NCBI RefSeq assembly: GCF_029024925.1
Contig: NZ_CP118962.1
Coordinates: forward strand, 1,210,001 to 1,274,000
DNA: 64,000 bases
DNA from: Enterococcus faecalis
GTDB lineage: Bacteria > Bacillota > Bacilli > Lactobacillales > Enterococcaceae
Reading direction: 5' to 3'
This document shows, piece after piece, positions 44,345 to 54,211 of the stretch; within the stretch, counting starts at the first letter, position 1; every line of letters starts with the position of its first letter. Under the pieces are notes generated by a model. It made no database searches. It was not told the origin of the DNA and saw only the letters and a list, made by a program, of their open reading frames with translations. Made by a program: the position numbers and the translations under genes.

Positions 44345-45345
44345 GATTAATTGTTGATATTCAAAAAGAATTGAAAAGTCATACTTTGCAAATTCAGTTT
44401 GAAACAAAGACTCAAACAACAGGAATTTTAGGTGCTTCTGGTTGTGGCAAGAGTATGCTGTTAAAATGTATTGCGGGTGTTGAGACTGCGGATAAAGGTC
44501 AGATTGTTTTAAATGATCAAGTCTTATTCGATGCTGAACAAAAGATCAATTTGTCGCCGCAACAACGAAAAATTGGTCTTTTGTTTCAACAGTATGCGTT
44601 GTTTCCTCATTTGTCGGTAGTAGAAAATCTGACGTGCGTGACAAAAGATTTACAATTGGTCACTCAATTGCTTGCGTCTTTTCACTTAACTAAAGTCCAA
44701 CAACAATATCCTAGTCAACTTTCTGGAGGACAAAGACAACGAGTGGCTTTTGCGCGAATGCTAGCGGCTCAGCCGGCTTACCTGTTATTGGATGAGCCAT
44801 TTTCCGCATTAGATGCACCCTTAAAGGAAGAGCTGCAAATTGAACTTCAACAGCGATTAAGTAATTTAAATCAACATACCTTAATTGTGAGTCATAGTTT
44901 AGATGAACTGTATAAGTTATGTCAGAGTTTAGTGATAATCACAAAAAACCAAACACTTTTTGGTGCAACAAATCAATTATTTAACCAACCTCAAACGATT
45001 GAAGCAGTTAAACTCACTGGTTGTAAAAATATTTGGCCTGTCAAACGCATAGATGCGCACAGAGTCCAAGTGATTGGCTGGCAACAAACACTAACGGTTA
45101 CACAAGAAGTTCCTAGTTCTTGTCATTTTATTGGAATTCGGGCCCATGATTTCACAACAGAACCGCAGGCAACCAATCAGATCGAAGTGCATCACTTACA
45201 AACATTGTCAGCACCTTTTGAACAAAGTGCTTGGTTTCAACACCAACAAACCAAAATTTGGTGGAAAGGCAGCAATAGACTCAATCCGAAAGTTATTACT
45301 CAGTTATCCATTCCACCTACAGCAATTATGCCATTATGTCTATAA
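44341..45345 (+). CDS. modC: Molybdate ABC transporter ATP-binding protein
   Basis: A 334-residue ABC ATPase with Walker A GASGCGKS (about 33-40), signature LSGGQRQR (about 123), Walker B LLLDEP (about 144) and switch His in VSHSLDE. The part after about residue 230 is the TOBE/MOP-like regulatory domain. ATG at 44341 overlapping modB was chosen over TTG at 44326. Last gene of the second molybdenum run. No clear terminator follows before the cadA promoter. Confidence 0.92.
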   Translation: MRLIVDIQKELKSHTLQIQFETKTQTTGILGASGCGKSMLLKCIAGVETADKGQIVLNDQVLFDAEQKINLSPQQRKIGLLFQQYALFPHLSVVENLTCVTKDLQLVTQLLASFHLTKVQQQYPSQLSGGQRQRVAFARMLAAQPAYLLLDEPFSALDAPLKEELQIELQQRLSNLNQHTLIVSHSLDELYKLCQSLVIITKNQTLFGATNQLFNQPQTIEAVKLTGCKNIWPVKRIDAHRVQVIGWQQTLTVTQEVPSSCHFIGIRAHDFTTEPQATNQIEVHHLQTLSAPFEQSAWFQHQQTKIWWKGSNRLNPKVITQLSIPPTAIMPLCL

Positions 45346-45370
45346 AATAGAAAAAGATTACGTGAAGCGG

Positions 45371-45400
45371 TTGACATATGATTGCATCTTCATTTATAAT
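45371..45400 (+). promoter_or_regulatory. Promoter of the P-type ATPase gene
   Basis: Perfect TTGACA (45371-45376), 18-base spacer, perfect TATAAT (45395-45400). ATTCATG occurs twice seven bases apart just downstream (about 45402-45422), a possible metalloregulator site. Confidence 0.75.
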
Positions 45401-45466
45401 AGATTCATGAAAGGTTATTCATGTAAACGGAATAATCGCTATTATATAGGGAGTGAAGGTGTTTAA

Positions 45467-47569
45467 ATGCAAAAGAGTTATAAACTAGAAGGACTTGATT
45501 GTGCAAGTTGTGCAGATAAAATTGAAAAATCTGTCCAAAAAATTCACGGAGTAGAAAAAGCGCGTGTGGACTTCATGGCTGAAAAGATGACACTGGAGGT
45601 TGAATCAGGACATGATTTAGAAGTCGAAAATGAAGCGCGTGCAGTGATTGGTAAGTTAGAACCAGATGTCAAAGTTATTTCTTTAAAAGATGTCAAAGAA
45701 GAAGAGGGACGTAATCCAAATAAGAATCGCTTAATTCGTATCATTATTGCATTTGTTTTATTTTTAGCACTTATTATCATTAAACCAAGTAATAATTGGG
45801 TTGCTTTGGCGTCTTATTTAGTCGTTTATGTCTTAATTGGTGGCGACATTGTCAAACGAGCGGTAACGAATATTTTTCGTGGGGAAGTGTTTGATGAAAA
45901 TTTCTTAATGTCTGTGGCAACGATCGGGGCATTCTTTATTGGGGAATATCCCGAAGCTGTGGCAGTAATGTTGTTCTACCAAGTCGGCGAATGGTTCCAA
46001 AGTGCTGCGGTTGATCAATCCAGAAAATCAATTGCCAAATTAATGGATATTCGTCCAGATTCAGCAAATCTTTTAGTAAATGGACAAATAAAAGCGGTCG
46101 CTCCAGATACAATTGAAATTGGGCAACAAATATTAGTGAAACCAGGTGAAAAAGTTCCATTAGATGGTCAAATTATTGATGGATCAAGTATGGTAGATAC
46201 CTCTGCGTTGACTGGTGAATCCGTTCCAAGAACGGTCAAAGTCGGCGATGAAATCTTAGGTGGTTTTATCAATAAAAATGGGGCCTTGACCATTAATGTT
46301 ACGAAAAAATTTGGGGATTCAACAGTTAGCAAAATTTTAGATTTAGTTGAAAATGCTAGCAGTAAAAAAGCCCCTGCAGAAAACTTTATTTCTAAATTTG
46401 CTCGTTACTATACACCAGTTGTCGTTGTTTTAGCTATCCTATTGGCAGTGATTCCACCATTTATTTTCCCTGATACTTCTATTAATGAATGGGTTTATCG
46501 GGCATTAACGTTCTTGGTTATTTCTTGTCCATGTGCCTTAGTCATTTCTGTTCCTTTAAGTTTCTTCGGTGGAATTGGCGGAGCCAGCAAACTAGGTGTT
46601 TTAATTAAAGGAAGTAACTATTTAGAAATTTTAGCGAATACAGAAACAATTGTTTTTGATAAAACTGGTACGCTAACAAAAGGAAATTTTGTGGTTCAAA
46701 ACATAACTAGTGTTGTCTTACCCGAAGAAGAGTTGTTGCGTTTAACAGCAACAGCAGAACAATTATCCACTCATCCAATTGCTATTTCTATTAAAGAAAG
46801 CTATGGCAAAGAAACTGTTCCAGCAACAGCAATTGAAGAGGTTGCCGGACACGGTATCAAAGCCACAATTGAAGGTAAAACAGTTTTAGTCGGTAATGCG
46901 AAGTTAATGAAACAATTTGGTATCGAAGCACCAGAAGTGAAGGAAGCGGGAACTTTAATTTTTGTCGCTATTGATAATCAATTTGCAGGCTATTTAGTGA
47001 TTGCGGATCAATTGAAACCAGACGCCATTTCAGCAATAAAAGAATTAAAGGCTGAAGGGGTCAAACAAACTGTTATGCTGACTGGAGACAATCAACAAGT
47101 TGCAGAAGCTATTGCAAAAGAAGTTGGTGTTGACAAAGTTTATGCAGAACTTTTACCAGATGGTAAAGTGGATCGTTTAGAAGAGTTGTTAAAAGCATCT
47201 TCACCTAAAAACAAAGTTGCCTTTGTTGGTGATGGTATGAATGATGCACCTGTTTTAGCCCGGGCTGATGTTGGGATTGCCATGGGTGGTTTAGGAAGTG
47301 ACGCGGCAATTGAAGCTGCTGATGTGGTGATTATGAATGATGAACCAAGTCGTATCGCCTCTGCGATTAAATTATCAAGAAAAACATTGAGAATTGTTAA
47401 ACAAAACATTATCTTTGCGATTGCTGTTAAAATCATTGTCTTGGCACTAGGTGCATTAGGCTTGGCTTCAATGCAAGCAGCAGTGTTTGCTGATGTTGGT
47501 GTAACTATTATCGCTGTTTTAAATGCTATGCGTTGTTTACGTGTAGAAAAGATGAAAGATAATAACTAA
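45467..47569 (+). CDS. cadA: Cd/Zn/Pb-type P1B ATPase
   Basis: A 700-residue metal-exporting P-type ATPase. One N-terminal heavy-metal domain with GLDCASC (Cys12, Cys15), membrane helices, TGES, the CPC metal site in ISCPCAL, the phosphorylation motif DKTGTLTKG, HP in STHPIA, and GDGMNDAPVLA near the end. CPC with a single GLDCASC domain and length near 700 fit CadA/ZntA rather than copper pumps. No regulator (cadC or merR type) is adjacent; it has a strong promoter of its own and a terminator after it. Confidence 0.9.
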   Translation: MQKSYKLEGLDCASCADKIEKSVQKIHGVEKARVDFMAEKMTLEVESGHDLEVENEARAVIGKLEPDVKVISLKDVKEEEGRNPNKNRLIRIIIAFVLFLALIIIKPSNNWVALASYLVVYVLIGGDIVKRAVTNIFRGEVFDENFLMSVATIGAFFIGEYPEAVAVMLFYQVGEWFQSAAVDQSRKSIAKLMDIRPDSANLLVNGQIKAVAPDTIEIGQQILVKPGEKVPLDGQIIDGSSMVDTSALTGESVPRTVKVGDEILGGFINKNGALTINVTKKFGDSTVSKILDLVENASSKKAPAENFISKFARYYTPVVVVLAILLAVIPPFIFPDTSINEWVYRALTFLVISCPCALVISVPLSFFGGIGGASKLGVLIKGSNYLEILANTETIVFDKTGTLTKGNFVVQNITSVVLPEEELLRLTATAEQLSTHPIAISIKESYGKETVPATAIEEVAGHGIKATIEGKTVLVGNAKLMKQFGIEAPEVKEAGTLIFVAIDNQFAGYLVIADQLKPDAISAIKELKAEGVKQTVMLTGDNQQVAEAIAKEVGVDKVYAELLPDGKVDRLEELLKASSPKNKVAFVGDGMNDAPVLARADVGIAMGGLGSDAAIEAADVVIMNDEPSRIASAIKLSRKTLRIVKQNIIFAIAVKIIVLALGALGLASMQAAVFADVGVTIIAVLNAMRCLRVEKMKDNN

Positions 47570-47621
47570 GCCTTAAAAAGTACAGCTGAGACGAACGTTT
47601 TTAGCTGATTATCAGGTTTTG

Positions 47622-47667
47622 AGCGTGGGACAAAAATCACTTTGACTTTTTGTTCCACGCTTTTTCT
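47622..47667 (+). terminator. Terminator after the P-type ATPase gene
   Basis: AGCGTGGGACAAAAA pairs with TTTTTGTTCCACGCT (one G-T pair), then TTTTT. It belongs to the same palindrome family as the hairpins at 39048 and 54212. Confidence 0.85.
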
Positions 47668-47769
47668 CCTACACAATTTCTATTCGTTCTTAAATTGCCA
47701 GAGTTCTTGTAAAGAAATCTTTAAATTTTTCGCTTTGTGGCATATAATAAGAAAGAATTTGTACGAAAA

Positions 47770-47799
47770 TTGCGCTTCGCTTTTTTTTCATGGTACAAT
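47770..47799 (+). promoter_or_regulatory. Promoter of zapA block
   Basis: TTGCGC (47770-47775), 18-base spacer, TACAAT (47794-47799), about 38 bases before zapA. Confidence 0.45.
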
Positions 47800-47837
47800 A
47801 AGCAAGAATGGATTGATTTACAGGAGGGAACCTCAAC

Positions 47838-48281
47838 ATGGCATCAAATGAAAAAACACGATATAAAGCAATCATTGCAGACCATACGTATACAATTATT
47901 GGCCAAGAGTCAAAACAACATATGGATTTAGTCACAAAAATTGTCAACGAACAACTGGCGGAAATTAAACATCTTTCTCCGCAAACTGATACGGAACAAG
48001 CTTCTGTTTTATTAGCAATTAATGCAATTTCAGATCAACTAAAAAAACAAGAATATGCTTTAAAATTGGAAAAACAAGTAGCAGATTTAAAACAGAAAAC
48101 CATTCGTTTGGCTGAATTAGAGAATCGTGTGCGCCGAATGGAAATTATCGAAGAAGAAGCACGGGATGTTTTGAAAAAGAATGGACAAGAAGATGTAGAA
48201 ATTCATAATCATGTGGAAGCCCAACAAATTTTGAATGAAAATCGAAAACAGCAGATTCAAAATAAAGGTGTTTCGGAGTAG
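47838..48281 (+). CDS. zapA: Cell division protein ZapA
   Basis: A 147-residue protein whose first 85 residues match ZapA: KTRYKAIIADHTYTIIG, then helix MDLVTKIVNEQLAEI and SVLLAINAISDQLKK. ZapA dimers or tetramers cross-link FtsZ filaments. A longer than usual charged coiled C-terminal tail (about 85-147) extends the family's usual length of about 85-100. CAGGAGGGA precedes the ATG. Followed by cvpA and mutS2 as in Bacillus. Confidence 0.88.
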   Translation: MASNEKTRYKAIIADHTYTIIGQESKQHMDLVTKIVNEQLAEIKHLSPQTDTEQASVLLAINAISDQLKKQEYALKLEKQVADLKQKTIRLAELENRVRRMEIIEEEARDVLKKNGQEDVEIHNHVEAQQILNENRKQQIQNKGVSE

Positions 48282-48300
48282 TTCCTGAAAGGATGACAAG

Positions 48301-48849
48301 ATGTTAACAATACTTATTTTATTACTTTTAGCCTTTGGATTTTATACAGGAGCTAAACGAGGCTTGATTTTACAAGTGCTCTATTCGGTAGGTTACTTAA
48401 TTTCATATTTTGTTGCTCGAACCTATTACAAAGAGGTCGCTTCTCATTTAGAATTGTATATTCCATATCCATCGGTTACGCCAACGTCAAAGCTTGTCTT
48501 TTTTAATCAAGAGATTTCTTTAGACTTGGACAAAGCCTTTTATTCAGCGGTTGCGTTTCTATTATTGCTGTTTGCAGGCTGGTTGGTCGTTCGTTTTTTA
48601 GCTATCTTTTTACATGGATTAACATTTATTCCAGTTTTGAAACAGGTAAATGGACTATTAGGTGGCGTATTAAGTGTTCTTGTGTTATACGTGGGTCTTT
48701 TTCTAGTGTTAGCTACGGCGTCAATGATTCCGTCAGATATTGTCCAAAATCAGTTTCGGTCAAGTGGCTTGGCACGAGGCATTGTAAAAAATACCCCAAT
48801 TCTAACAAAACAAGCATATGAATTATGGGTTGAACCAATTACGAAATAA
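48301..48849 (+). CDS. CvpA family membrane protein
   Basis: A 182-residue protein with four hydrophobic helices and the N-terminal GFYTGAKRGLILQ typical of CvpA (colicin V production) family members such as YshB. Located between zapA and mutS2 as in other Firmicutes. Role in envelope function is only broadly known. GAAAGGATG precedes the ATG. A long hairpin follows. Confidence 0.85.
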   Translation: MLTILILLLLAFGFYTGAKRGLILQVLYSVGYLISYFVARTYYKEVASHLELYIPYPSVTPTSKLVFFNQEISLDLDKAFYSAVAFLLLLFAGWLVVRFLAIFLHGLTFIPVLKQVNGLLGGVLSVLVLYVGLFLVLATASMIPSDIVQNQFRSSGLARGIVKNTPILTKQAYELWVEPITK

Positions 48850-48926
48850 AGCTGAATGGGACTGAGATAGAGATAAGAAGTAAGTGAGCAAAGCGAAACT
48901 TCTTATGTTATGTCTCAGTCTTTTAA
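48850..48926 (+). terminator. Long hairpin between cvpA and mutS2
   Basis: GACTGAGATA...GATAAGAAGT pairs with ACTTCTTATG...TGTCTCAGTC around a 15-base loop, ending in TTTT. Seen by eye with a few mismatches inside the stem. Confidence 0.65.
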
Positions 48927-48959
48927 ACAAATGAAAAAGTTAGAAAAGTAGGTGGAAAA

Positions 48960-51326
48960 ATGAATCAGCGTATTCTATCAACATTAGGGTTTGATAAAGT
49001 AAAACAACAGTTGTTGCAATTTATTGTGACAGCTCAGGGGACAAACGAAGTTTCGGAATTATTACCGATTGCTGATGAAAATAAAATTCAAGCATGGCTA
49101 AATGAAACACAGGATGGTTTAAAAGTTCAACGATTACGTGGTGGAATCCCCATTCCTAAATTAGAAAATATCCAACCACACATGAAACGGATTGAAATTG
49201 GTGCGGATTTAAATGGCATAGAATTAGCACAAGTAGGCCGTGTCTTGTCGACTACTTCAGAACTGACTCGTTTTTTTGATGAGTTAAGTGAAAATGAAGT
49301 GGATTTTGAACGTTTATATATGTGGCGAGAGCAACTAGAAGTTTTGCCTGAATTAAATCGCCAACTCAAACAAGCCATTGATGATGATGGCTACGTCACA
49401 GATGAAGCTTCGCCAGCCTTAAAGGCAATTCGGCAAAATATTCGACGTAGTGAGCAGACCATTCGAGAAGAACTAGATAGTATTATTCGTGGGAAAAACG
49501 CACGTTACCTTAGTGATGCCCTTGTTACTATGCGAAATGAACGCTACGTGATTCCAGTCAAACAAGAATATAAAAATATTTTTGGTGGCGTGGTTCACGA
49601 CCAAAGTGCTTCAGGACAAACCTTATTTATTGAACCTAAACAAATTTTAGAAATGAATAATCGCTTGCGACAACAACAAATTGCCGAAAGAAATGAGATT
49701 ACTCGCATCTTGGCAGAACTGTCGGCCGAGTTGGTCCCTTATCGCCGTGAAATTACGCATAATGCCTATGTCATCGGTAAACTTGATTTTATTAATGCTA
49801 AGGCACGACTAGGAAAAGAACTAAAAGCAGTTGTTCCAGAAATTAGTCAAGCAAATCATGTAGTTTTTAAACAAGCCCGGCACCCGCTATTGGATCCAGA
49901 AAAAGCTGTAGCCAATGACATTGTGATTGGAGAAGAATATCAAGCAATTGTGATTACAGGGCCTAATACCGGCGGGAAAACCATTACTCTGAAAACGTTA
50001 GGTCTTTTACAATTAATGGGTCAAGCTGGATTACCTATTCCAGTTGAAGAAGAGAGTAAAATGGGGATTTTTACAGAAGTATTTGCGGATATCGGGGATG
50101 AACAATCGATTGAACAAAGTTTAAGTACTTTCTCTTCACATATGACGAATATCGTGTCTGTCTTAAAGAAAGTCGATCATCAAAGTTTAGTACTATTTGA
50201 TGAATTAGGTGCTGGGACAGATCCGCAAGAAGGGGCCGCTTTAGCTATTGCCATTTTAGATTCATTGGGTGCTAAAGGAGCCTATGTGATGGCAACAACC
50301 CATTATCCTGAATTAAAAGTGTATGGCTATAATCGAGCTGGAACAATCAATGCCAGTATGGAATTTGATGTAGATACCTTGAGTCCAACCTATCGTTTAT
50401 TAATTGGCGTGCCTGGCCGAAGTAATGCTTTTGAAATTTCGAAACGTCTTGGATTAGACAACAGTATTATTGAAGCTGCAAAACAAATAATGGACGGTGA
50501 AAGTCAAGATTTAAACGAAATGATTGAAGACCTGGAAAACCGTCGCAAAATGGCCGAAACTGAATATTTAGAAGCTCGCCACTATGTCGATGAATCGGCG
50601 GCTTTGCATAAAGAACTGAAAGAAGCCTATCAAGTGTTTTTTGAAGAACGAGAAAAAGAATTACAAAAAGCGCGGAAAGAAGCGAATAAAATTATTGCAG
50701 AAGCGGAAGAAAATGCGGAAACTATTATTTCTGATATTCGCAAAATGCAATTGGAAAGTGGCCAACAAGGTGGTGTCAAAGAACATCAGTTAATTGATGC
50801 GAAAACACAACTTTCTCAATTACACCACGAAGAAACCAAGCTTGCTAAAAACAAAGTGCTGAAGAAGGCGAAAGAACAGAAAAAATTAAAAGCTGGCGAT
50901 GAAGTAATTGTCAATACTTACGGCCAACGAGGGACATTATTAAAAGACAACGGCAAAGGACAATGGCAAGTCCAATTAGGCATTTTAAAAATGAACGTAT
51001 CTGAAGAGGATATGACGCCTGTCGCTCCACAAAAAGAAGCAAAACCAAGAGTTACAACGGTTCGTTCTGCAGAAAGCAGTCATGTTGGCACACAACTAGA
51101 CTTACGTGGCAAACGCTACGAAGAAGCATTGGCAGAAGTTGACCAATACATTGATGCTGCGATTCTAGCGGGCTATCCACAAGTAACCATTGTTCACGGC
51201 AAAGGAACAGGTGCATTAAGAACTGGAATAACGGAATTTTTAAAAAATCACCGCAGTGTGAAAAGCTATGAATTTGCGCCACAAAACCAAGGTGGTAATG
51301 GTGCGACTGTCGTAAAATTCCAATAA
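48960..51326 (+). CDS. mutS2: MutS2, ATPase/endonuclease with Smr domain
   Basis: A 788-residue MutS2. Core and lever helices occupy about 1-320, ATPase motif ITGPNTGGKT sits near 330, then VFADIGDEQSIEQSLSTFSSHM and LFDELGAGTDPQEGAAL. A long charged coiled coil (about 515-620), a KOW-like part, and the C-terminal Smr nuclease with LDLRGKRYEEAL (about 713) and IVHGKGTGALR (about 748) follow. MutS2 limits recombination and in Bacillus also resolves collided ribosomes. GTAGGTGG precedes the ATG. Confidence 0.95.
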   Translation: MNQRILSTLGFDKVKQQLLQFIVTAQGTNEVSELLPIADENKIQAWLNETQDGLKVQRLRGGIPIPKLENIQPHMKRIEIGADLNGIELAQVGRVLSTTSELTRFFDELSENEVDFERLYMWREQLEVLPELNRQLKQAIDDDGYVTDEASPALKAIRQNIRRSEQTIREELDSIIRGKNARYLSDALVTMRNERYVIPVKQEYKNIFGGVVHDQSASGQTLFIEPKQILEMNNRLRQQQIAERNEITRILAELSAELVPYRREITHNAYVIGKLDFINAKARLGKELKAVVPEISQANHVVFKQARHPLLDPEKAVANDIVIGEEYQAIVITGPNTGGKTITLKTLGLLQLMGQAGLPIPVEEESKMGIFTEVFADIGDEQSIEQSLSTFSSHMTNIVSVLKKVDHQSLVLFDELGAGTDPQEGAALAIAILDSLGAKGAYVMATTHYPELKVYGYNRAGTINASMEFDVDTLSPTYRLLIGVPGRSNAFEISKRLGLDNSIIEAAKQIMDGESQDLNEMIEDLENRRKMAETEYLEARHYVDESAALHKELKEAYQVFFEEREKELQKARKEANKIIAEAEENAETIISDIRKMQLESGQQGGVKEHQLIDAKTQLSQLHHEETKLAKNKVLKKAKEQKKLKAGDEVIVNTYGQRGTLLKDNGKGQWQVQLGILKMNVSEEDMTPVAPQKEAKPRVTTVRSAESSHVGTQLDLRGKRYEEALAEVDQYIDAAILAGYPQVTIVHGKGTGALRTGITEFLKNHRSVKSYEFAPQNQGGNGATVVKFQ

Positions 51327-51423
51327 ACAAGGACTTACAATAAGTAAGCAGAACACTCGCTATCTTAGAGATGACGTGTTATACTAAGCATGTAATAAGA
51401 GTAAAGAGTAGGAGGTTTGTGAA

Positions 51424-51738
51424 ATGACACAAGCAATTACCGATAAAGATTTTGCAACAGAAACAGATGAAGGATTAGTCTTAATCGACTTTTGGGCAAC
51501 TTGGTGTGGCCCTTGTCGTATGCAAGCACCCATCTTAGAACAATTATCTGAAGAATATGATGAAGACGAAGTGAAAATCGTCAAAATGGATGTGGATGAA
51601 AATCCTGCAACACCAGCAAGTTTTGGAATCATGAGCATCCCAACATTGCTATTGAAAAAAGATGGCGAAGTTGTTGAAAAAGCAGTCGGTGTTCATACAA
51701 AAGACCAATTGCAAGCAATGATTTCCAAACACTTATAA
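51424..51738 (+). CDS. trxA: Thioredoxin
   Basis: A 104-residue thioredoxin with the active site WCGPC (about 27-31), the buried Asp in LIDFWATW, and the cis-Pro in MSIPT. It keeps cytosolic proteins reduced with thioredoxin reductase. TAGGAGG precedes the ATG. Monocistronic or read together with mutS2; same neighbourhood as in Bacillus. Confidence 0.97.
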   Translation: MTQAITDKDFATETDEGLVLIDFWATWCGPCRMQAPILEQLSEEYDEDEVKIVKMDVDENPATPASFGIMSIPTLLLKKDGEVVEKAVGVHTKDQLQAMISKHL

Positions 51739-51902
51739 ACGTTGATTAGTCATTACGAATAGTCTGATTCAGTCTGAAGGGAAATCTTTAACGATTGTCT
51801 TTTCAGGCTGTTTCTTTCGTACATAAAGTAGCGGCTTTTTTTGTTTAATTACAAAAAGAGGTGTATAATAGACGAAGCATTTTGTTAGAAAGGAAGTATC
51901 GT

Positions 51903-53699
51903 ATGAACGAACGAATAAAAAATAAATTAGCACTGCTTCCTGATCAACCTGGTTGTTATTTAATGAAAGATAAAAACGGCACGATTATCTATGTTGGGAA
52001 AGCCAAAATTTTGAAAAACCGTGTCCGATCTTATTTTCGTGGTAGCCATGATACTAAGACAGAACGATTAGTCAGTGAAATCGATGATTTTGAATATATT
52101 GTGACAGAATCGAATATTGAAGCACTTTTATTAGAAATTAATTTAATCCATAAAAATAATCCCAAATATAACATCATGTTAAAAGACGATAAAACCTATC
52201 CTTTTATCAAAATCACAAACGAAAAATATCCTCGTTTAATGATTACTCGAAAGGTTTTAAAAGATAAAGCGTTATATTTTGGCCCATATCCAGATGTAAA
52301 TGCAGCGAATGAAACAAAGAAACTGTTAGATCGGCTTTTTCCTTTGCGAAAATGTAATCCGTCGCAAAAAACACCTTGTTTGTATTATCATTTAGGACAA
52401 TGTCTGTGTCCCTATGCTTTTGATGTGGATCCGCAAGTCTACAAAGATATGGTGGAAGAGATTAAAGGATTTCTCTCTGGTGGACATACAGAAATTCAGG
52501 ACCGCTTACAAGAAAAAATGGCTTATGCAGCTGCACATATGGAATTTGAAAAAGCTGCAGAATTTCGCGATCAAATTAAAGCGATTGAAACAGTTATGAC
52601 CCGCCAAAAAATGACGAATGTAGATTTAATTGATCGTGATGTGTTTGGTTATGCTGTTGATAAAGGCTGGATGTGTGTCCAAGTATTCTTTGTCAGACAA
52701 GGAAAATTAATCGAACGTGATGTATCGATTTTTCCATTTTATGATGATGCCAGTGAAGCATTTTTAACTTTTATTGGACAATTTTATCAAGAGAATGAGC
52801 ATTTTGTGCCAAAAGAAGTCTTGATTCCTGATGACATTGATAAAGAAAGCGTCGAAGCTTTATTAGCTACGAAAGTCTTGCAGCCGCAACGGGGAGAAAA
52901 GAAAAAACTGGTTAAATTAGCCAGTAAAAATGCTGCAGTTGCTTTAAATGAAAAATTCGATTTGATTGTACGGAAACAAGAACGAACAATTGGCGCAGTT
53001 GAAAAATTAGGCAATGCGATGAACATACCTGCGCCCATTCGAATTGAAGCATTTGATAATTCAAATATTATGGGAACAAACCCTGTTTCTGCGATGGTTG
53101 TGTTTATTGACGGACGGCCAGCTAAAAATGAGTATCGAAAATATAAAATAAAAACTGTGCAAGGTCCTGATGATTACGCTTCTATGAGAGAAGTCATTTA
53201 TCGCAGATATTCACGAGTTTTAAAAGAAGGCTTGCCTTTTCCTGATTTAATTTTAATCGATGGTGGTAAAGGCCAAGTCGATGTTGCTAAAGATGTGTTA
53301 GCCAATCAACTAGGAGTCGATATTCCTGTAGCTGGATTAGCCAAGAACGACAAGCACAAAACGAGTGAACTTTTATTTGGTCCAAACTTAGAAGTTGTAC
53401 CATTGGAAAGAAACTCACAAGAATTTTTCTTGTTGCAACGAATCCAAGATGAAGTCCATCGTTTCGCCATCACATTCCATCGTCAATTACGTAGTAAAAA
53501 TAGTTTTGCTTCCAAATTAGATAACATTGAAGGCTTGGGACCAAAACGCAAAAAAAATCTTTTAAAAGAATTTAAATCGCTTAAAAATATTACGGCAGCC
53601 AGTGTTGAAGAATTAAGAAAAGCTGGGTTACCTGAAACTGTCGCGAAGAATGTGTATCGTCATTTGCACCAAGAAACAACCTCTGAGATAGAAAAATAA
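51903..53699 (+). CDS. uvrC: Excinuclease ABC subunit C
   Basis: A 598-residue UvrC. GIY-YIG nuclease at the N terminus ([19 protein letters not shown]), Cys cluster near 147-170, UVR motif [19 protein letters not shown] region (about 203-221), RNase H-like 5' nuclease with [10 protein letters not shown] and LIDGGKGQV, and a C-terminal helix-hairpin-helix pair ([13 protein letters not shown]). It makes both incisions in nucleotide excision repair. ATG at 51903 follows AAAGGAAG; the frame extends 14 codons upstream without support. Confidence 0.96.
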   Translation: MNERIKNKLALLPDQPGCYLMKDKNGTIIYVGKAKILKNRVRSYFRGSHDTKTERLVSEIDDFEYIVTESNIEALLLEINLIHKNNPKYNIMLKDDKTYPFIKITNEKYPRLMITRKVLKDKALYFGPYPDVNAANETKKLLDRLFPLRKCNPSQKTPCLYYHLGQCLCPYAFDVDPQVYKDMVEEIKGFLSGGHTEIQDRLQEKMAYAAAHMEFEKAAEFRDQIKAIETVMTRQKMTNVDLIDRDVFGYAVDKGWMCVQVFFVRQGKLIERDVSIFPFYDDASEAFLTFIGQFYQENEHFVPKEVLIPDDIDKESVEALLATKVLQPQRGEKKKLVKLASKNAAVALNEKFDLIVRKQERTIGAVEKLGNAMNIPAPIRIEAFDNSNIMGTNPVSAMVVFIDGRPAKNEYRKYKIKTVQGPDDYASMREVIYRRYSRVLKEGLPFPDLILIDGGKGQVDVAKDVLANQLGVDIPVAGLAKNDKHKTSELLFGPNLEVVPLERNSQEFFLLQRIQDEVHRFAITFHRQLRSKNSFASKLDNIEGLGPKRKKNLLKEFKSLKNITAASVEELRKAGLPETVAKNVYRHLHQETTSEIEK

Positions 53700-53744
53700 A
53701 TGAAAACAAGCCAGAGGTCGGGACAGAAACGTTTAGCTCCGAGA

Positions 53745-53797
53745 ACCAAGTAGGTACTGTTCAACATCTATTTGCTTTGCAAATAGTGTTTCTCAGC
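53745..53797 (+). repeat. Hairpin cassette 1 inside repeat copy B
   Basis: 53 bases starting ACCAAGTAGGTACTGTTCA and ending GTTTCTCAGC, with central hairpin CTATTTGC-TTT-GCAAATAG. Absent from the matching place in copy A. Confidence 0.75.
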
Positions 53798-53946
53798 AAT
53801 AAGAAGGAATTTCCGAAAATTGTCATAAAACACAACGAGGAACGAGTTGATGTTGCATGATACACTACACTCCGTTTCGTTCGCATCAATTTCTAAGCAT
53901 GGAACATGCTAGAATTGAAGGACCCGGTGCTCTTTAATTTTTGGAG

Positions 53947-53999
53947 ACTAAGTAGGTATTGTTCATCATCGAATCACTACGTTCTTCGTGATTCTCAAC
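53947..53999 (+). repeat. Hairpin cassette 2 inside repeat copy B
   Basis: 53 bases starting ACTAAGTAGGTATTGTTCA and ending GATTCTCAAC, with hairpin GAATCAC/GTGATTC. Outer sequences match cassette 1; the central hairpin differs. Confidence 0.75.
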
Positions 54000-54027
54000 A
54001 ATTTCGGCTTATTTCCGAAGGACCTTC

Positions 54028-54078
54028 ACCAAGTAGGTACGATGATTTCATCTGTTCATGCTTCACAGTGAAACATCG
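54028..54078 (+). repeat. Hairpin cassette 3 inside repeat copy B
   Basis: 51 bases starting ACCAAGTAGGTACGATGA and ending GAAACATCG, with CGATG/CATCG at its ends after the common start. Absent from the matching place in copy A. Confidence 0.7.
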
Positions 54079-54211
54079 CAACTCTTAGAGCTGGAGCTCT
54101 TTTGAAGGCTGTACTGTGACGAGACGCATGTCGAGAAAACACCTTAGAAGTTGTTGAGATCGGAGCAACGCGTAGTGTTGGTTCTGTTCCCGCCGTTTAT
54201 AAGGTTTTAAG

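Noticed and set aside
45402-45422. CadC or CopY operator before the P-type ATPase gene
   Set aside because: The ATTCATG direct repeat does not match the known CadC or CopY box well enough to name a regulator.
47642-47947. Small frames on both strands between the P-type ATPase gene and zapA
   Set aside because: They overlap a terminator, the zapA promoter and the zapA start, with no protein-like features; no rnhC gene was found here.
53906-54088. 60-codon plus-strand frame in the intergenic repeat
   Set aside because: It runs through hairpin cassettes and repeat sequence that copy A lacks; composition is not that of a gene.
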